From: Mesorhizobium sp.
Lineage (GTDB): Bacteria; Pseudomonadota; Alphaproteobacteria; Rhizobiales; Rhizobiaceae
Reading direction: 5' to 3'
Assembly (NCBI GenBank): GCA_004017275.1
Contig: SAKE01000002.1
Coordinates: 392,757-456,756 of the forward strand
Length of the DNA: 64,000 nt
Shown: in pieces, positions 54,809 to 63,195 of the stretch
How positions within the stretch are numbered: the stretch's first letter is position 1
How the letters are laid out: every line of letters begins with the position of its first letter
The notes under the pieces: generated by a model
Told to the model about the DNA's origin: nothing
What the model saw: only the letters and a program-made list of their open reading frames with translations
The model's database searches: none
Translations under genes and position numbers: made by a program

Positions 54809-55390
54809 ATGTTCGACCCTCGTGAAAAAATCGCCCTATTCATCGACGGCGCCAATCTCTACGCGACGTCGCGCGCGCTCGGCTTCGACATCGATTATCG
54901 CAAGCTTCTGTCGAGCTTCCAGAAGCGCGGCTATCTGCTGCGCGCCTATTATTACACGGCACTGGTCGAGGATCAGGAATACTCCTCGATCCGTCCGCTG
55001 ATCGACTGGCTCGACTATAACGGCTTCAAGGTGGTCACCAAACCAGCCAAGGAATTCACCGACTCGACCGGTCGCCGCAAGATCAAGGGCAATATGGACA
55101 TCGAGCTCACAGTCGACGCGCTGGAACTCGCCGATGTCGTCGACCACTACGTCATCTTTTCCGGCGATGGCGATTTCCGCACGCTGGTCGAAGCGCTGCA
55201 GCGGCGCGGCCGCAAGGTGTCGATCGTCTCGACCATGGCATCGCAGCCGCCGATGATCTCCGACGATCTGCGCCGCCAGGCCGACCATTTCATCGACCTG
55301 GCAACGCTGAAGAACGAGGTGGGACGCGATCCGTCCGAGCGGCCAGTGCGCCGGCCCGAGCCGGCCGAAGTCGACGAGGACGACTACTGA
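54809..55390 (+). CDS. NYN-domain (LabA/DUF88-like) putative ribonuclease
   Basis: The 193-residue protein has the NYN/PIN-like fold with acidic residues in IALFIDGANLY (Asp14), KGNMDIELTVDALE and FSGDGDFRTLVEAL. NYN proteins are predicted RNases with roles in RNA decay. The tail is rich in Arg, Pro and acidic residues and is probably disordered. It is followed by a uracil-DNA glycosylase gene 11 bp downstream, so both share a transcript. Confidence 0.87.
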   Translation: MFDPREKIALFIDGANLYATSRALGFDIDYRKLLSSFQKRGYLLRAYYYTALVEDQEYSSIRPLIDWLDYNGFKVVTKPAKEFTDSTGRRKIKGNMDIELTVDALELADVVDHYVIFSGDGDFRTLVEALQRRGRKVSIVSTMASQPPMISDDLRRQADHFIDLATLKNEVGRDPSERPVRRPEPAEVDEDDY

Positions 55391-55401
55391 GGCCGGTCGC
55401 C

Positions 55402-56058
55402 TTGACCGCCCTTTGCACCTCTGAACCTAATCGCGACTGCCCGCTCTGCCCGCGGCTGCACGATTTTATCGCCGAGTGGCGGCAGCGCGAGCCATCCTGG
55501 TTCAACGCACCGGTGCCGACTTTTTTGCCTCCCGAAGGCGACGCGGCGGTTCAGTTGCTGATCGTCGGGCTGGCGCCCGGGCTGCGCGGTGCCAACCGTA
55601 CCGGGCGGCCCTTCACCGGCGACTATGCCGGCGACCTGCTCTACTCGACGCTGATTTCGCACGGTTTTGCACGCGGTGAATTCAGGGCCAGACCCGACGA
55701 CGGATTGGAGCTTATCGGGACTGCGATCACCAATGCGGTGCGTTGCGTGCCGCCGGAAAACAAGCCGGTGGGTGCCGAGATCGCCACCTGCCGGACATTC
55801 CTGGTGCCGACGATCGCGCGGTTCCCGAACTTGCGCGCCGTGCTGGCACTGGGATCGATCGCGCACCAGTCGACCGTGCGGGCGCTGGGTGGGCGCGTCG
55901 CTGCCTACCCGTTCAAGCATGGCGGACAGTTGCCTGCCGGAGACATAATGCTGTTTTCGAGCTATCACTGCTCACGCTACAACACCAATACCGGCGTGCT
56001 GACCGAGGCGATGTTCGTTGGCGTTTTCAGTAAGATCGCGGCGTTTCTGCAGAAATAG
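55402..56058 (+). CDS. Uracil-DNA glycosylase, family 5-like (UdgB type)
   Basis: The 218-residue protein has the family 5 motif GLAPGLRGANRTGRPFTGD and the second motif SSYHCSRYNTNTGVLT, together with N-terminal Fe-S cysteines (DCPLCPRL). Such enzymes remove uracil and related deaminated bases from DNA. No ATG fits, so the start is TTG 55402, 11 bp after the NYN gene with AGG upstream. The second motif replaces the usual HPSP with HCSR. It converges on the GH25 gene. Confidence 0.88.
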   Translation: MTALCTSEPNRDCPLCPRLHDFIAEWRQREPSWFNAPVPTFLPPEGDAAVQLLIVGLAPGLRGANRTGRPFTGDYAGDLLYSTLISHGFARGEFRARPDDGLELIGTAITNAVRCVPPENKPVGAEIATCRTFLVPTIARFPNLRAVLALGSIAHQSTVRALGGRVAAYPFKHGGQLPAGDIMLFSSYHCSRYNTNTGVLTEAMFVGVFSKIAAFLQK

Positions 56059-56072
56059 AGCGGGCAGACATA

Positions 56073-56783
56073 TCAGCGTGGCGGTGCAGACAGCGCCTTC
56101 AACACCGCCGGCCCACCCTGCAGCACATTCAGATCGACATCGCCGTCGATGCCGTCGACGCGCCCTCTGTTATGATACTGCCAGTAGACCCAGTCGCCAT
56201 GATCCGGTTCCAGAAGCAATGAGCGCAGCCAGAGCGGGCGGGCCGCGATGCGCCCGGCATAGGTCTGTGCCGCCTCGTCGGTCAGATAGACGATAGCAGG
56301 CTTGCCGAACGCTGCCTCGACTGGAGCCAGGAACGCCGCCAGTTCTGTGCTCAATTGCTCCGGCGTTGGCCGCTGCGGGCAATTGCCGCCGAACTCAACG
56401 TCGACGACCGGCGGCAGCAGCGGCTGATCGTGCGGCACCACCGAGATGAAATTCTTCGCCTGGTCCACGCCGGGCCGGCAAAAGGTGAAAAAGTGATAGG
56501 CGCCGACAGCAAGACCGGCGGCGCGGGCCTCACGCAGATTGGTGGAGAAGGCATCGTCGACATGATCGCCGCCTTCGGTCGCCTTGATGACGGCGAAGGC
56601 GACATCGTCGGCGGCAACGCGCCGCCAGTCGATCTGGCCCTGATGGTGAGAAACGTCGATGCCCCTAACCGGATATTTGTCGCGATCGGGGGAATATGAC
56701 CTGAAATAGAGATAGCCGCCCGCAGCGACGAGGCACACCGAAACCAGGCTGACCAAACCAAGGAGGACAATCCGGTTCTTCAA
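56073..56783 (-). CDS. Glycoside hydrolase family 25 (lysozyme-like) protein
   Basis: The 236-residue protein has an N-terminal membrane or signal segment (about 5-27) and the GH25 fold: RGIDVSHHQGQIDW, FAVIKATEGGDHVD, GAYHFFTFCRPG, and PPVVDVEFGGNC with the catalytic Asp and Glu. GH25 enzymes cut peptidoglycan between N-acetylmuramic acid and N-acetylglucosamine. It is expected in the periplasm, possibly membrane-anchored. It lies downstream of smpB and three hairpins. Confidence 0.9.
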   Translation of the reverse strand: MKNRIVLLGLVSLVSVCLVAAGGYLYFRSYSPDRDKYPVRGIDVSHHQGQIDWRRVAADDVAFAVIKATEGGDHVDDAFSTNLREARAAGLAVGAYHFFTFCRPGVDQAKNFISVVPHDQPLLPPVVDVEFGGNCPQRPTPEQLSTELAAFLAPVEAAFGKPAIVYLTDEAAQTYAGRIAARPLWLRSLLLEPDHGDWVYWQYHNRGRVDGIDGDVDLNVLQGGPAVLKALSAPPR

Positions 56784-56848
56784 AGCCTATCCTCCTGGGC
56801 TTGCCGGCCCTCCGCTATGGCTCCCAGCCCTTCGGGCGTTCAGTCCCT

Positions 56849-56937
56849 TCAAAAGGTCCACCGGACCTTTTGATCCGCCCGAAGGCGGACCGGGCCTTCA
56901 CCGTCGTCGCTCGAAAAGCCAAATCGTTGGCTTTTCG
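56849..56937. terminator. Three consecutive hairpins after smpB
   Basis: The gap between smpB and GH25 holds an 11-bp stem TCAAAAGGTCC (56849-56859/56863-56873), a 6-bp stem TCCGCC-CGAA-GGCGGA (56874-56889) and an 11-bp stem CGAAAAGCCAA (56912-56922/56927-56937) with loop ATCG. The last, closest to the smpB stop, ends in CTTTTC on the minus strand and can end the smpB transcript; the first ends in CTTTTGA and works in both directions. Confidence 0.75.
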
Positions 56938-56946
56938 TCCGCTTCC

Positions 56947-57426
56947 TCACCCACGCTCTTTTAGCAACCGGCCCTTTTCGCGCGACCAGTCGCGCTGCTT
57001 TTCGGATTCGCGCTTGTCGTGCAGTTTCTTGCCGCGACCGACAGCGAGCAGCAGCTTGGCACGGCCCTCGTCGTTGAAATAGATCTTCAGCGGCACCAGC
57101 GTCATGCCTTCGCGGTCGACGCTCTGCGACAGTTTCGCCATTTCGCGCTTGTTGAGCAGCAGCTTGCGGCGGCGGCGCGGCTCATGGTTGAAGCGGTTGG
57201 CCTGCAGATATTCCGGCAGATAGGAGTTGATCAGCCAGATCTCGCCACCTTCGACCGAGGCGTAGCTATCCTGGATGTTGGCTTGGCCCTGGCGCAGCGA
57301 CTTGACCTCGGTGCCGGTCAGCACCAAGCCGGCCTCGACCGTGTCGAGCACCTCATAGGAAAACCGTGCCTTGCGGTTTTCCGAAACGGTCTTGTTGTTG
57401 GGATCGGCTTTTCTGACTTGATTCAT
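56947..57426 (-). CDS. smpB: SsrA-binding protein SmpB
   Basis: The 159-residue protein binds tmRNA and brings it to stalled ribosomes. The core motifs [48 protein letters not shown] and [31 protein letters not shown] are intact. Length is typical. It is translated after dapA (gap 25 bp), the known Rhizobiales order. No ssrA gene was seen in this window. Confidence 0.96.
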   Translation of the reverse strand: MNQVRKADPNNKTVSENRKARFSYEVLDTVEAGLVLTGTEVKSLRQGQANIQDSYASVEGGEIWLINSYLPEYLQANRFNHEPRRRRKLLLNKREMAKLSQSVDREGMTLVPLKIYFNDEGRAKLLLAVGRGKKLHDKRESEKQRDWSREKGRLLKERG

Positions 57427-57451
57427 GATGTGGAGAGGTGGCGCCTCATGC

Positions 57452-58333
57452 CTAGTTTATCAAGCCGGCGTGCTTCATCGCCGCATCGATCTTGTCGGCG
57501 GTCGACTGTTCGATCGTGACCAGCGGTGAGCGCAGCACGTTCTCGACCTTGCCCAGCTTCGACAGCGCATATTTCGCGCCGGAAACGCCAGGCTCGATGA
57601 AGATCGCCTTGTGCAGCGGCAGCAGACGATCCTGCAAGTCCAGTGCCTTGGCGCTGTCGCCGGACAGCGTCGCCTCCTGGAACTCGGCGCAGAGCCGCGG
57701 CGCGACATTCGACGTCACCGAAATGCAGCCGACGCCGCCATGCGCGTTGAAACCAAGCGCCGAAGCGTCCTCGCCCGAAAGCTGGATGAAATCCTTGCCG
57801 CACGTAGCCCGCTGCTCGGAGACGCGTTCGACCTTGCCGGTGGCATCCTTGACGCCGACGATGTTCTTGAAGTCGTGCGCGAGCCGGCCCATCGTCTCCG
57901 GCATCATGTCGATGACCGAGCGCGGCGGAATGTTGTAAATGATGATAGGCAGCTTGGTCGCCCTGGCGACAGCCGCGAAGTGCTCGTACAGGCCGCGTTG
58001 AGTCGGCTTGTTGTAGTAGGGGGTGACGACCAGGGCGGCATCGGCGCCGGCCTTCTCGGCATATTGCACGAGGCCGACGGCTTCCTCGGTGTTGTTCGAA
58101 CCAGCGCCGGCGACGACCGGAACGCGTCCCTTGGCAACCTCGATGCACACCTTGACGACCTGGCGGTGCTCTTCATGCGACAGCGTCGGCGACTCGCCGG
58201 TCGTGCCGACAGGCACCAGGCCTGTCGTGCCCTCACCAAGCTGCCATTCGACGAATGCGCGAAAGGCTTTCTCGTCGAAACGCCCGCTCTTTTCGAACGG
58301 TGTAACGAGCGCAGTAAGCGAGCCTCTCAGCAT
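57452..58333 (-). CDS. dapA: 4-hydroxy-tetrahydrodipicolinate synthase
   Basis: The 293-residue aldolase condenses pyruvate and aspartate semialdehyde in lysine and diaminopimelate synthesis. It has [42 protein letters not shown] with the catalytic Tyr, VGVKDATG with the Schiff-base Lys and [19 protein letters not shown] use ATG 58333 ([10 protein letters not shown]); a longer frame includes a dispersed motif. It is divergent from the lytic transglycosylase. Confidence 0.95.
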   Translation of the reverse strand: MLRGSLTALVTPFEKSGRFDEKAFRAFVEWQLGEGTTGLVPVGTTGESPTLSHEEHRQVVKVCIEVAKGRVPVVAGAGSNNTEEAVGLVQYAEKAGADAALVVTPYYNKPTQRGLYEHFAAVARATKLPIIIYNIPPRSVIDMMPETMGRLAHDFKNIVGVKDATGKVERVSEQRATCGKDFIQLSGEDASALGFNAHGGVGCISVTSNVAPRLCAEFQEATLSGDSAKALDLQDRLLPLHKAIFIEPGVSGAKYALSKLGKVENVLRSPLVTIEQSTADKIDAAMKHAGLIN

Positions 58334-58378
58334 ATCGTCCAACTCCTTGGGGTTTCTTTGTTCATGCATGTCGTCGTC

Positions 58379-58408
58379 CCAAAACCGGTACCCACTTTTG
58401 GGCGACAT
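58379..58408. promoter_or_regulatory. Dispersed motif CCCAAAACCGGTACCCACTT upstream of dapA
   Basis: The 30 bases contain an imperfect palindrome (CCCAAAACCGG ... CTTTTGGGCG). I recall similar AAAAGTGG...CGGTTTTGGG motifs in front of many rhizobial genes, often misread as N-terminal extensions such as [13 protein letters not shown]. Whether it is a promoter element, a binding site or a repeat is unknown; it lies about 45 bp before the dapA start. Confidence 0.5.
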
Positions 58409-58627
58409 TCATCGGTATTTTTGTCGTGCGCGCCTTCTAGCCGAAAGCGAAGCGGGGCACCATAGTCTCGACATGGTTGCGCGGCAAGCATTGCCATGGT
58501 GCCAGCAAGCGCAATTCGAACGACCTCGCTAACTCTTTGTTTACGGGCTCTTCACGACCTAAGTTTAGGCTTCGAGGCATCTTCGGCTGCTGGTAGAATG
58601 CCAGGACAAGGGAAAGACCTAGAGATC

Positions 58628-60676
58628 ATGCCGGGCAGTCGGCCTCACCTTTTCGCGCTGCTTGGCGCCACGCTCGCGCTGATGCCGGGCATGGCGACGG
58701 GCGGTAGCGTCGATGTGCAGGTCACTTCGGCCATTCCGATGCCAGCCTCTGCCATCCCGATGCCGGGCCTTCAGGACAAGCTGCAGGCGCCCTCGCCCGA
58801 TGTCGCCCTCTTGAAGAGCGGGCTGGATGCGTTGGCGGCAGGCGATAGTCCTCGCGCTCGTGGTGTGCGTGATGCCCTTCCTGCTCAGTCGCTCGACCAG
58901 CATATCCTTGCCTGGGCGATCGCTCTTTATGGCGGCGACAAGGTTCCGAGCGGCGATATTGCCGCGGCGGCGAAGATGCTGCCCAACTGGCCGGGCACCG
59001 TCGCGCTGCGCAAGAACAGCGAGCGTGCGCTCTATCGCGAGAACCCTGCCCCCGACATCGTTGTCAGGGCGTTCGACGGCAGCCAGCCACAGACATTCGA
59101 AGGCGTGATGGTTCTCGCCCGCGCCTATGTGGCGTCAGGCAATACCAAGGCGGCGCATTCGGTGCTGTCGCCGTTCTGGCGCACGGCGATCCTGGAGGCC
59201 AAGGATGAGACGGCGCTGATCAAGGAGTTCGGCAGCCTGATCCCGGCCGCAGATCACCGTTTTCGCATGGAGCGCATGTTCTATGCCGACCGCGCGAATT
59301 CCGCGCTGCGCGTCGCCGATCTCGCCGGCGCCCAGCAGCTCGCCAATGCCTGGGCGGCGGCCGACAAAGGCGACAAGAACACCGCCAAACTGCTGAAGGC
59401 CGTGCCGGCGGCACAACGTTCGGCCGGCTATTTCTTCGCGCAGGCCGAATATCTGCGCAAGCAAGAGGATTTTGCCGGCGCTGCAGCCGTTGTGATGCAG
59501 GCACCGACCGATCGCGACGCTCTGGTCGATCCTGATGCCTGGTGGGTCGAGCGACGGGTGTTGTCGCGCGAACTGGTCGACCAGGGCGACATGAAGACCG
59601 CGTACAAGATCGTCGCCACGCACGCCGCTGAAAGCGCCGCCAATGCGGCGGAGGCCGAATTCCATGCCGGCTGGTACGCGCTGCGCGGGCTGAACGACCC
59701 AAAAACCGCGGCCACCCATTTCGTCCGCATCGCCGACCTCGCGCAGGGGCCAATGACGCTGTCGCGAGCCTATTACTGGCTCGGCCGTGCCGCGGAAGTC
59801 GGAGGTCCGGGCAACGCCAAGGACTATTTTGGGCGCGCCGCTGCCTATGGCACGACATTTTACGGCCAGCTTGCCGCCGAGCGCGTCGGCCGGCAGGCGC
59901 TGAACATTGTCTACCCCTCGCCAAATGCCGCCGACCGACAGAATTTTGCCGGCCGCGAGGCCGTCAGCGCCATCAAGCGGCTGCAGGAGGCAGGCTACGA
60001 TCGCTATGCCGAAACGCTCTATCGCGACCTTGCCGGGCAGTTGACCAGTCCGGGCGAACTGGCGCTGCTCGCTGTCCTTGCGGAAAAACAGGGCAATCAT
60101 TTCATGGCGCTGAAAATCGGCAAGATCGCCGGCGCGCGTGGCATCGACGTCGGCGCGCTGTCGCATCCGCTCGGGGTCATTCCCGATTCGGCCGACATTT
60201 CCGGCTCGGGCAAGGCGCTGGCCTATGCCATCGCTCGCCAGGAGAGCGAATTCAACATCGGCGCCGTGTCCAGCGCAGGCGCGCGCGGGCTGTTGCAGCT
60301 GATGCCGGGAACCGCCAGGCAATTGGCGAAGAAGGCCGGGCTGCAGTTTTCACAGACACGGCTGACCACCGACGCCGGCTACAACGCGACGCTTGGTTCG
60401 GCCTTCCTCGGCGAACAGCTCGATCGCTTCAACGGCTCCTATGTGCTGACCTTCGCCGGCTACAATGCCGGCCCCAACCGGGCCAGCCAGTGGGTGGCCA
60501 GATACGGCGACCCACGCGGCAAGGACATCGATGCCGTGGTCGACTGGATCGAGCGGATTCCCTACACGGAAACAAGAAGTTACGTGCAGCGCGTGATGGA
60601 GAATTACGAGGTCTACAAGATGCGTATTTCCGGCAAATACGACATCGTCGGAGATCTGGTGAACGGGCGGAGTTGA
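58628..60676 (+). CDS. Soluble lytic murein transglycosylase
   Basis: The 682-residue protein has a signal peptide (about 1-26, MPGSRPHLFALLGATLALMPG), a long helical superhelix (about 50-500) and a C-terminal SLT domain (about 520-670) with AIARQESEFNIGAVSSAGARGLLQLMPGTAR, where the Glu in QESEF is catalytic, and VLTFAGYNAGPNRA. It cuts peptidoglycan to 1,6-anhydro products in the periplasm. I chose ATG 58628 for its signal peptide rather than an upstream start. It is divergent from dapA. Confidence 0.92.
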   Translation: MPGSRPHLFALLGATLALMPGMATGGSVDVQVTSAIPMPASAIPMPGLQDKLQAPSPDVALLKSGLDALAAGDSPRARGVRDALPAQSLDQHILAWAIALYGGDKVPSGDIAAAAKMLPNWPGTVALRKNSERALYRENPAPDIVVRAFDGSQPQTFEGVMVLARAYVASGNTKAAHSVLSPFWRTAILEAKDETALIKEFGSLIPAADHRFRMERMFYADRANSALRVADLAGAQQLANAWAAADKGDKNTAKLLKAVPAAQRSAGYFFAQAEYLRKQEDFAGAAAVVMQAPTDRDALVDPDAWWVERRVLSRELVDQGDMKTAYKIVATHAAESAANAAEAEFHAGWYALRGLNDPKTAATHFVRIADLAQGPMTLSRAYYWLGRAAEVGGPGNAKDYFGRAAAYGTTFYGQLAAERVGRQALNIVYPSPNAADRQNFAGREAVSAIKRLQEAGYDRYAETLYRDLAGQLTSPGELALLAVLAEKQGNHFMALKIGKIAGARGIDVGALSHPLGVIPDSADISGSGKALAYAIARQESEFNIGAVSSAGARGLLQLMPGTARQLAKKAGLQFSQTRLTTDAGYNATLGSAFLGEQLDRFNGSYVLTFAGYNAGPNRASQWVARYGDPRGKDIDAVVDWIERIPYTETRSYVQRVMENYEVYKMRISGKYDIVGDLVNGRS

Positions 60677-60686
60677 GGCTTTCTGT

Positions 60687-60836
60687 CCTTCTCCCCTTGT
60701 GGGAGAAGGTGGCCGAGCGAAGCTCGGTCGGATGAGGGGTGTTCCAGGGAACGCCAACGCCTCACTCCGCTGGAACACCCCTCATCCGTATCGGCACTGT
60801 CGCGCCGATCCACCTTCTCCCACAAGGGGAGAAGGC
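60687..60836. repeat. Large imperfect inverted-repeat element (second repeat family)
   Basis: Left arm CCTTCTCCCCTTGTGGGAGAAGG (60687-60709), then GGATGAGGGGTGTTCCA. Right arm TGGAACACCCCTCATCC, then CCTTCTCCCACAAGGGGAGAAGG (60814-60836). The whole forms a MITE-like fold of about 150 bp between the transglycosylase and the hydrolase. Its core (CTTCTCCC) differs from the CTCCCCCT family, so it is a separate dispersed element. No ORF is encoded. Confidence 0.85.
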
Positions 60837-60912
60837 AAGGGCGCCTTTCATTTGACCATCCCTGCCCTCGCCTGTAGCTGTCCAGATCGGTACAGCGAGG
60901 TCGAATATTCCG

Positions 60913-61812
60913 ATGGCGAGCGAGCAAAGTTTCTCCGACTTCTTCTACAGCGCACCGGATGAGCTGAAGCTCCATGCGCGCATCTACGGCGAAGCAAATT
61001 CCGGAACCTGGCCGGTCGCCTGCCTGCCAGGCTTGACCCGCAATGCCCGGGATTTTCATGAGCTGGCTATCTATCTGTCGACGGATGCGGCAAATCCGCG
61101 AAAGGTCATTGCCTTCGACTATCGCGGGCGCGGGCAGTCAGCGTATGATCCCGATGTCAAAAACTACAATGTCGGCGTCGAAGCCGGCGACGTCCTGGCT
61201 GGGCTGGCGGCGCTGGGCATCGAGGAAGCGGCCTTCATCGGCACGTCGCGCGGCGGGCTGATTATCCATGTGCTCGGCATGATACGGCCGGCTGTCCTGA
61301 AAGCGATTGTTTTCAACGACATCGGACCGGTGATCGAGACGGCCGGGCTTGCCCACATCCAGTCTTATCTTGAGCGCGACCCGACGCCCAAGACCTTCGC
61401 CGAGGCCGTGGATACCCAGCGCAGCGTCCACGGCAAGGATTTTTCCGCACTCACCGATGCGGATTGGGCGCGGATGGTATGGGCGCTCAACCGCGAGACC
61501 GATCAAGGTCTGGTGCCGGATTTCGACCCTCAGTTGGTCGATACCGTTGCGAGTCTCGATCTGACGCAGAAGCTGCCTGCCCTATGGCCGCAATTCGACG
61601 CGTTGGGCGCGATTCCTCTGCTCGCCATACGCGGCGCCAATTCGAGATTGCTGTCCACAGACACGCTGAAACAGATGGGAGAGCGCCATTCCATGATGAA
61701 AACAATCACTGTCGAGGGCCAGGGCCATGCGCCATTCCTCGAGACCGGCAGTCTATCCGGCGACATTGCTGCTTTTCTCGATCGGGCTGAGCGGAAGAAT
61801 ATTCGGAAGTAA
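60913..61812 (+). CDS. Alpha/beta hydrolase
   Basis: The 299-residue protein has the oxyanion stretch CLPGLTRNARDF, FDYRGRGQSAYDP, the nucleophile elbow GTSRGGLI and a C-terminal GQGHAPFLE with the catalytic His. It lacks a signal peptide. The family is broad (esterases, peptidases, C-C hydrolases); no specific substrate is indicated. It stands alone after the repeat element. Confidence 0.85.
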   Translation: MASEQSFSDFFYSAPDELKLHARIYGEANSGTWPVACLPGLTRNARDFHELAIYLSTDAANPRKVIAFDYRGRGQSAYDPDVKNYNVGVEAGDVLAGLAALGIEEAAFIGTSRGGLIIHVLGMIRPAVLKAIVFNDIGPVIETAGLAHIQSYLERDPTPKTFAEAVDTQRSVHGKDFSALTDADWARMVWALNRETDQGLVPDFDPQLVDTVASLDLTQKLPALWPQFDALGAIPLLAIRGANSRLLSTDTLKQMGERHSMMKTITVEGQGHAPFLETGSLSGDIAAFLDRAERKNIRK

Positions 61813-61871
61813 ATCCCATGACCAAACAAGGTCACGGGATAGCTACAATAGTATAAGCAAGGCTCGCCAGC

Positions 61872-62957
61872 CTACTTGGCTTTTGAATTTTTCCGGGGCG
61901 CTTTCAGCAATTCCCTTGCCGCGGCGTCCCTCTGTTTCCGCTCTGCCGTCGGCGACGAAGGCGTCGTCACGGGTGATGAAAACACGGAGCTTTCAGCGCA
62001 ATTGCCAGCCGGCTGAGTCGATCGAGGCGTTTCCAGCACGATGACGCAGCCATCGAGATCGTTGGTGGCCAGATGCGCGTAGCGCATGGTCATCGACAGT
62101 GTCTGATGGCCAAGCCACATCTGCACGCGCCTGATGTCGATACCGCCCTGGACGAGTCGCGAAGCACAGGTGTGGCGCAATATGTGCGGCACCACCTGGT
62201 CGTCGGCGCCAAGGCCGACTTCGGCTTTCGCGTCGTTCCAGATGGCACGATATTGTGCCTGGCTGAGCTTGGTGAACGGTCCTTTGGGCCGGCGGCCTTC
62301 GGTGGGGGGCAGCTTGATGACCTCCTTGACCCGCTCGGTCATCGGAATGGTGCGGCTGCGGCCGGATTTGGTAATCCAGAAACTGACCCGATGCTCCTGG
62401 ATGTCGTTCCAGATCAGCCCAAGTGCCTCACCAAGACGGCATCCGGTGTCGACCAGGAAGACGGAAAGCCTGTAGGCATCCTCGCTGCGGCTCTTTATGG
62501 CGGCGAACAGCCTGGTCTCTTCGTCCCTCTCGAGGAAACGAATCCGCCCCGCCCGCTCCTTCTGGCGGCGGAACTCGGGCAGGCTGTGGATATCTCCCAT
62601 CTTATGAGCCTTGCGCAGCAGTTTGCTGAGGGCAGCCATCTTTCGATTGATGGTTGCGTTGCTGTTGCCGCGCTGGCGCAAGGTGCCGATAAGGTTGTCC
62701 AGGGTACTCTGGTCAAAGGCGCTGAATCGCTCTCCGAGGAGAAGCTCATCTATCTCACCGATGAACGAGCTGACATTGTATTTATGCCGCCCATCATCCC
62801 ACAATATGTCTCGGTATGCTAAAAAGAGCTCTCCAATCCTGTGCGACTTTACTTCTCTAATCTTGTTGTAGGTGTAGTTAAACTTTGAATTCTGAGAAGA
62901 GAATACCGCAAAATGATCAGAGGGTCCTCCCTCTTGAATCGCTTCGTTCGTCATCAT
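61872..62957 (-). CDS. Tyrosine recombinase (phage-type integrase)
   Basis: The 361-residue protein has an N-terminal SAM-like core-binding domain (about 60-150, NNATINRKMAALSKLLRKA-like) and a catalytic domain (about 165-320) with GCRLGEALGL (Arg), a lysine in ITKSGRSRTIPM, LRHTCASRLVQGG (H-x2-R) and LGHQTLSMTMRYAHL (His and Tyr). All catalytic residues are present. A Ser/Thr-rich tail of about 50 residues follows. No partner excisionase or cargo gene is near. GC content and codon use around its N-terminus are lower than in neighbours, which suits transfer. Confidence 0.9.
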   Translation of the reverse strand: MMTNEAIQEGGPSDHFAVFSSQNSKFNYTYNKIREVKSHRIGELFLAYRDILWDDGRHKYNVSSFIGEIDELLLGERFSAFDQSTLDNLIGTLRQRGNSNATINRKMAALSKLLRKAHKMGDIHSLPEFRRQKERAGRIRFLERDEETRLFAAIKSRSEDAYRLSVFLVDTGCRLGEALGLIWNDIQEHRVSFWITKSGRSRTIPMTERVKEVIKLPPTEGRRPKGPFTKLSQAQYRAIWNDAKAEVGLGADDQVVPHILRHTCASRLVQGGIDIRRVQMWLGHQTLSMTMRYAHLATNDLDGCVIVLETPRSTQPAGNCAESSVFSSPVTTPSSPTAERKQRDAAARELLKAPRKNSKAK

Positions 62958-63135
62958 TTGCCACACCCCCGAGTGGATAGATCAGACCTATCCGCTTGGA
63001 GGCATCCTTTCAAGAGGTTTGAATCACGCGGTTGTGATCTCATCCGTCCATCGACGGATCCCACGAAATCACCCACGGATCCTATTCAGCTACCGTTACC
63101 CCCATCCTTCTGTTTGCGTTGATCCAGTCACGAAA
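62958..63135. other. Region between integrase and porin with short dyads
   Basis: This gap contains GGATAG-ATCAGAC-CTATCC (62980-62998), ATCCGTC-CATC-GACGGAT (63045-63062) and a nearby CACGGATCC. The repeated GGAT/ATCC half-sites could be recombinase arm or core sites, or may be chance. I see no gene or att duplication. Confidence 0.4.
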
Positions 63136-63168
63136 CAAAAACAGCCCGGGCGTTTGCGCGCCCGGGCT
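63136..63168 (-). terminator. Terminator of the second porin
   Basis: On the minus strand a 10-bp GC stem (AGCCCGGGCG 63143-63152 with 63159-63168, loop of six) is followed by GTTTTTG. It lies 28 bp after the porin stop and mirrors the terminator of the first porin at 44044. Confidence 0.9.
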
Positions 63169-63195
63169 GGAATTTCACCTGTAAGGAACCAGCCC

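Noticed and set aside
59135..60322. 395-residue minus-strand frame opposite the lytic transglycosylase
   Set aside because: The plus-strand SLT protein has clear catalytic motifs, while the opposite frame has none.
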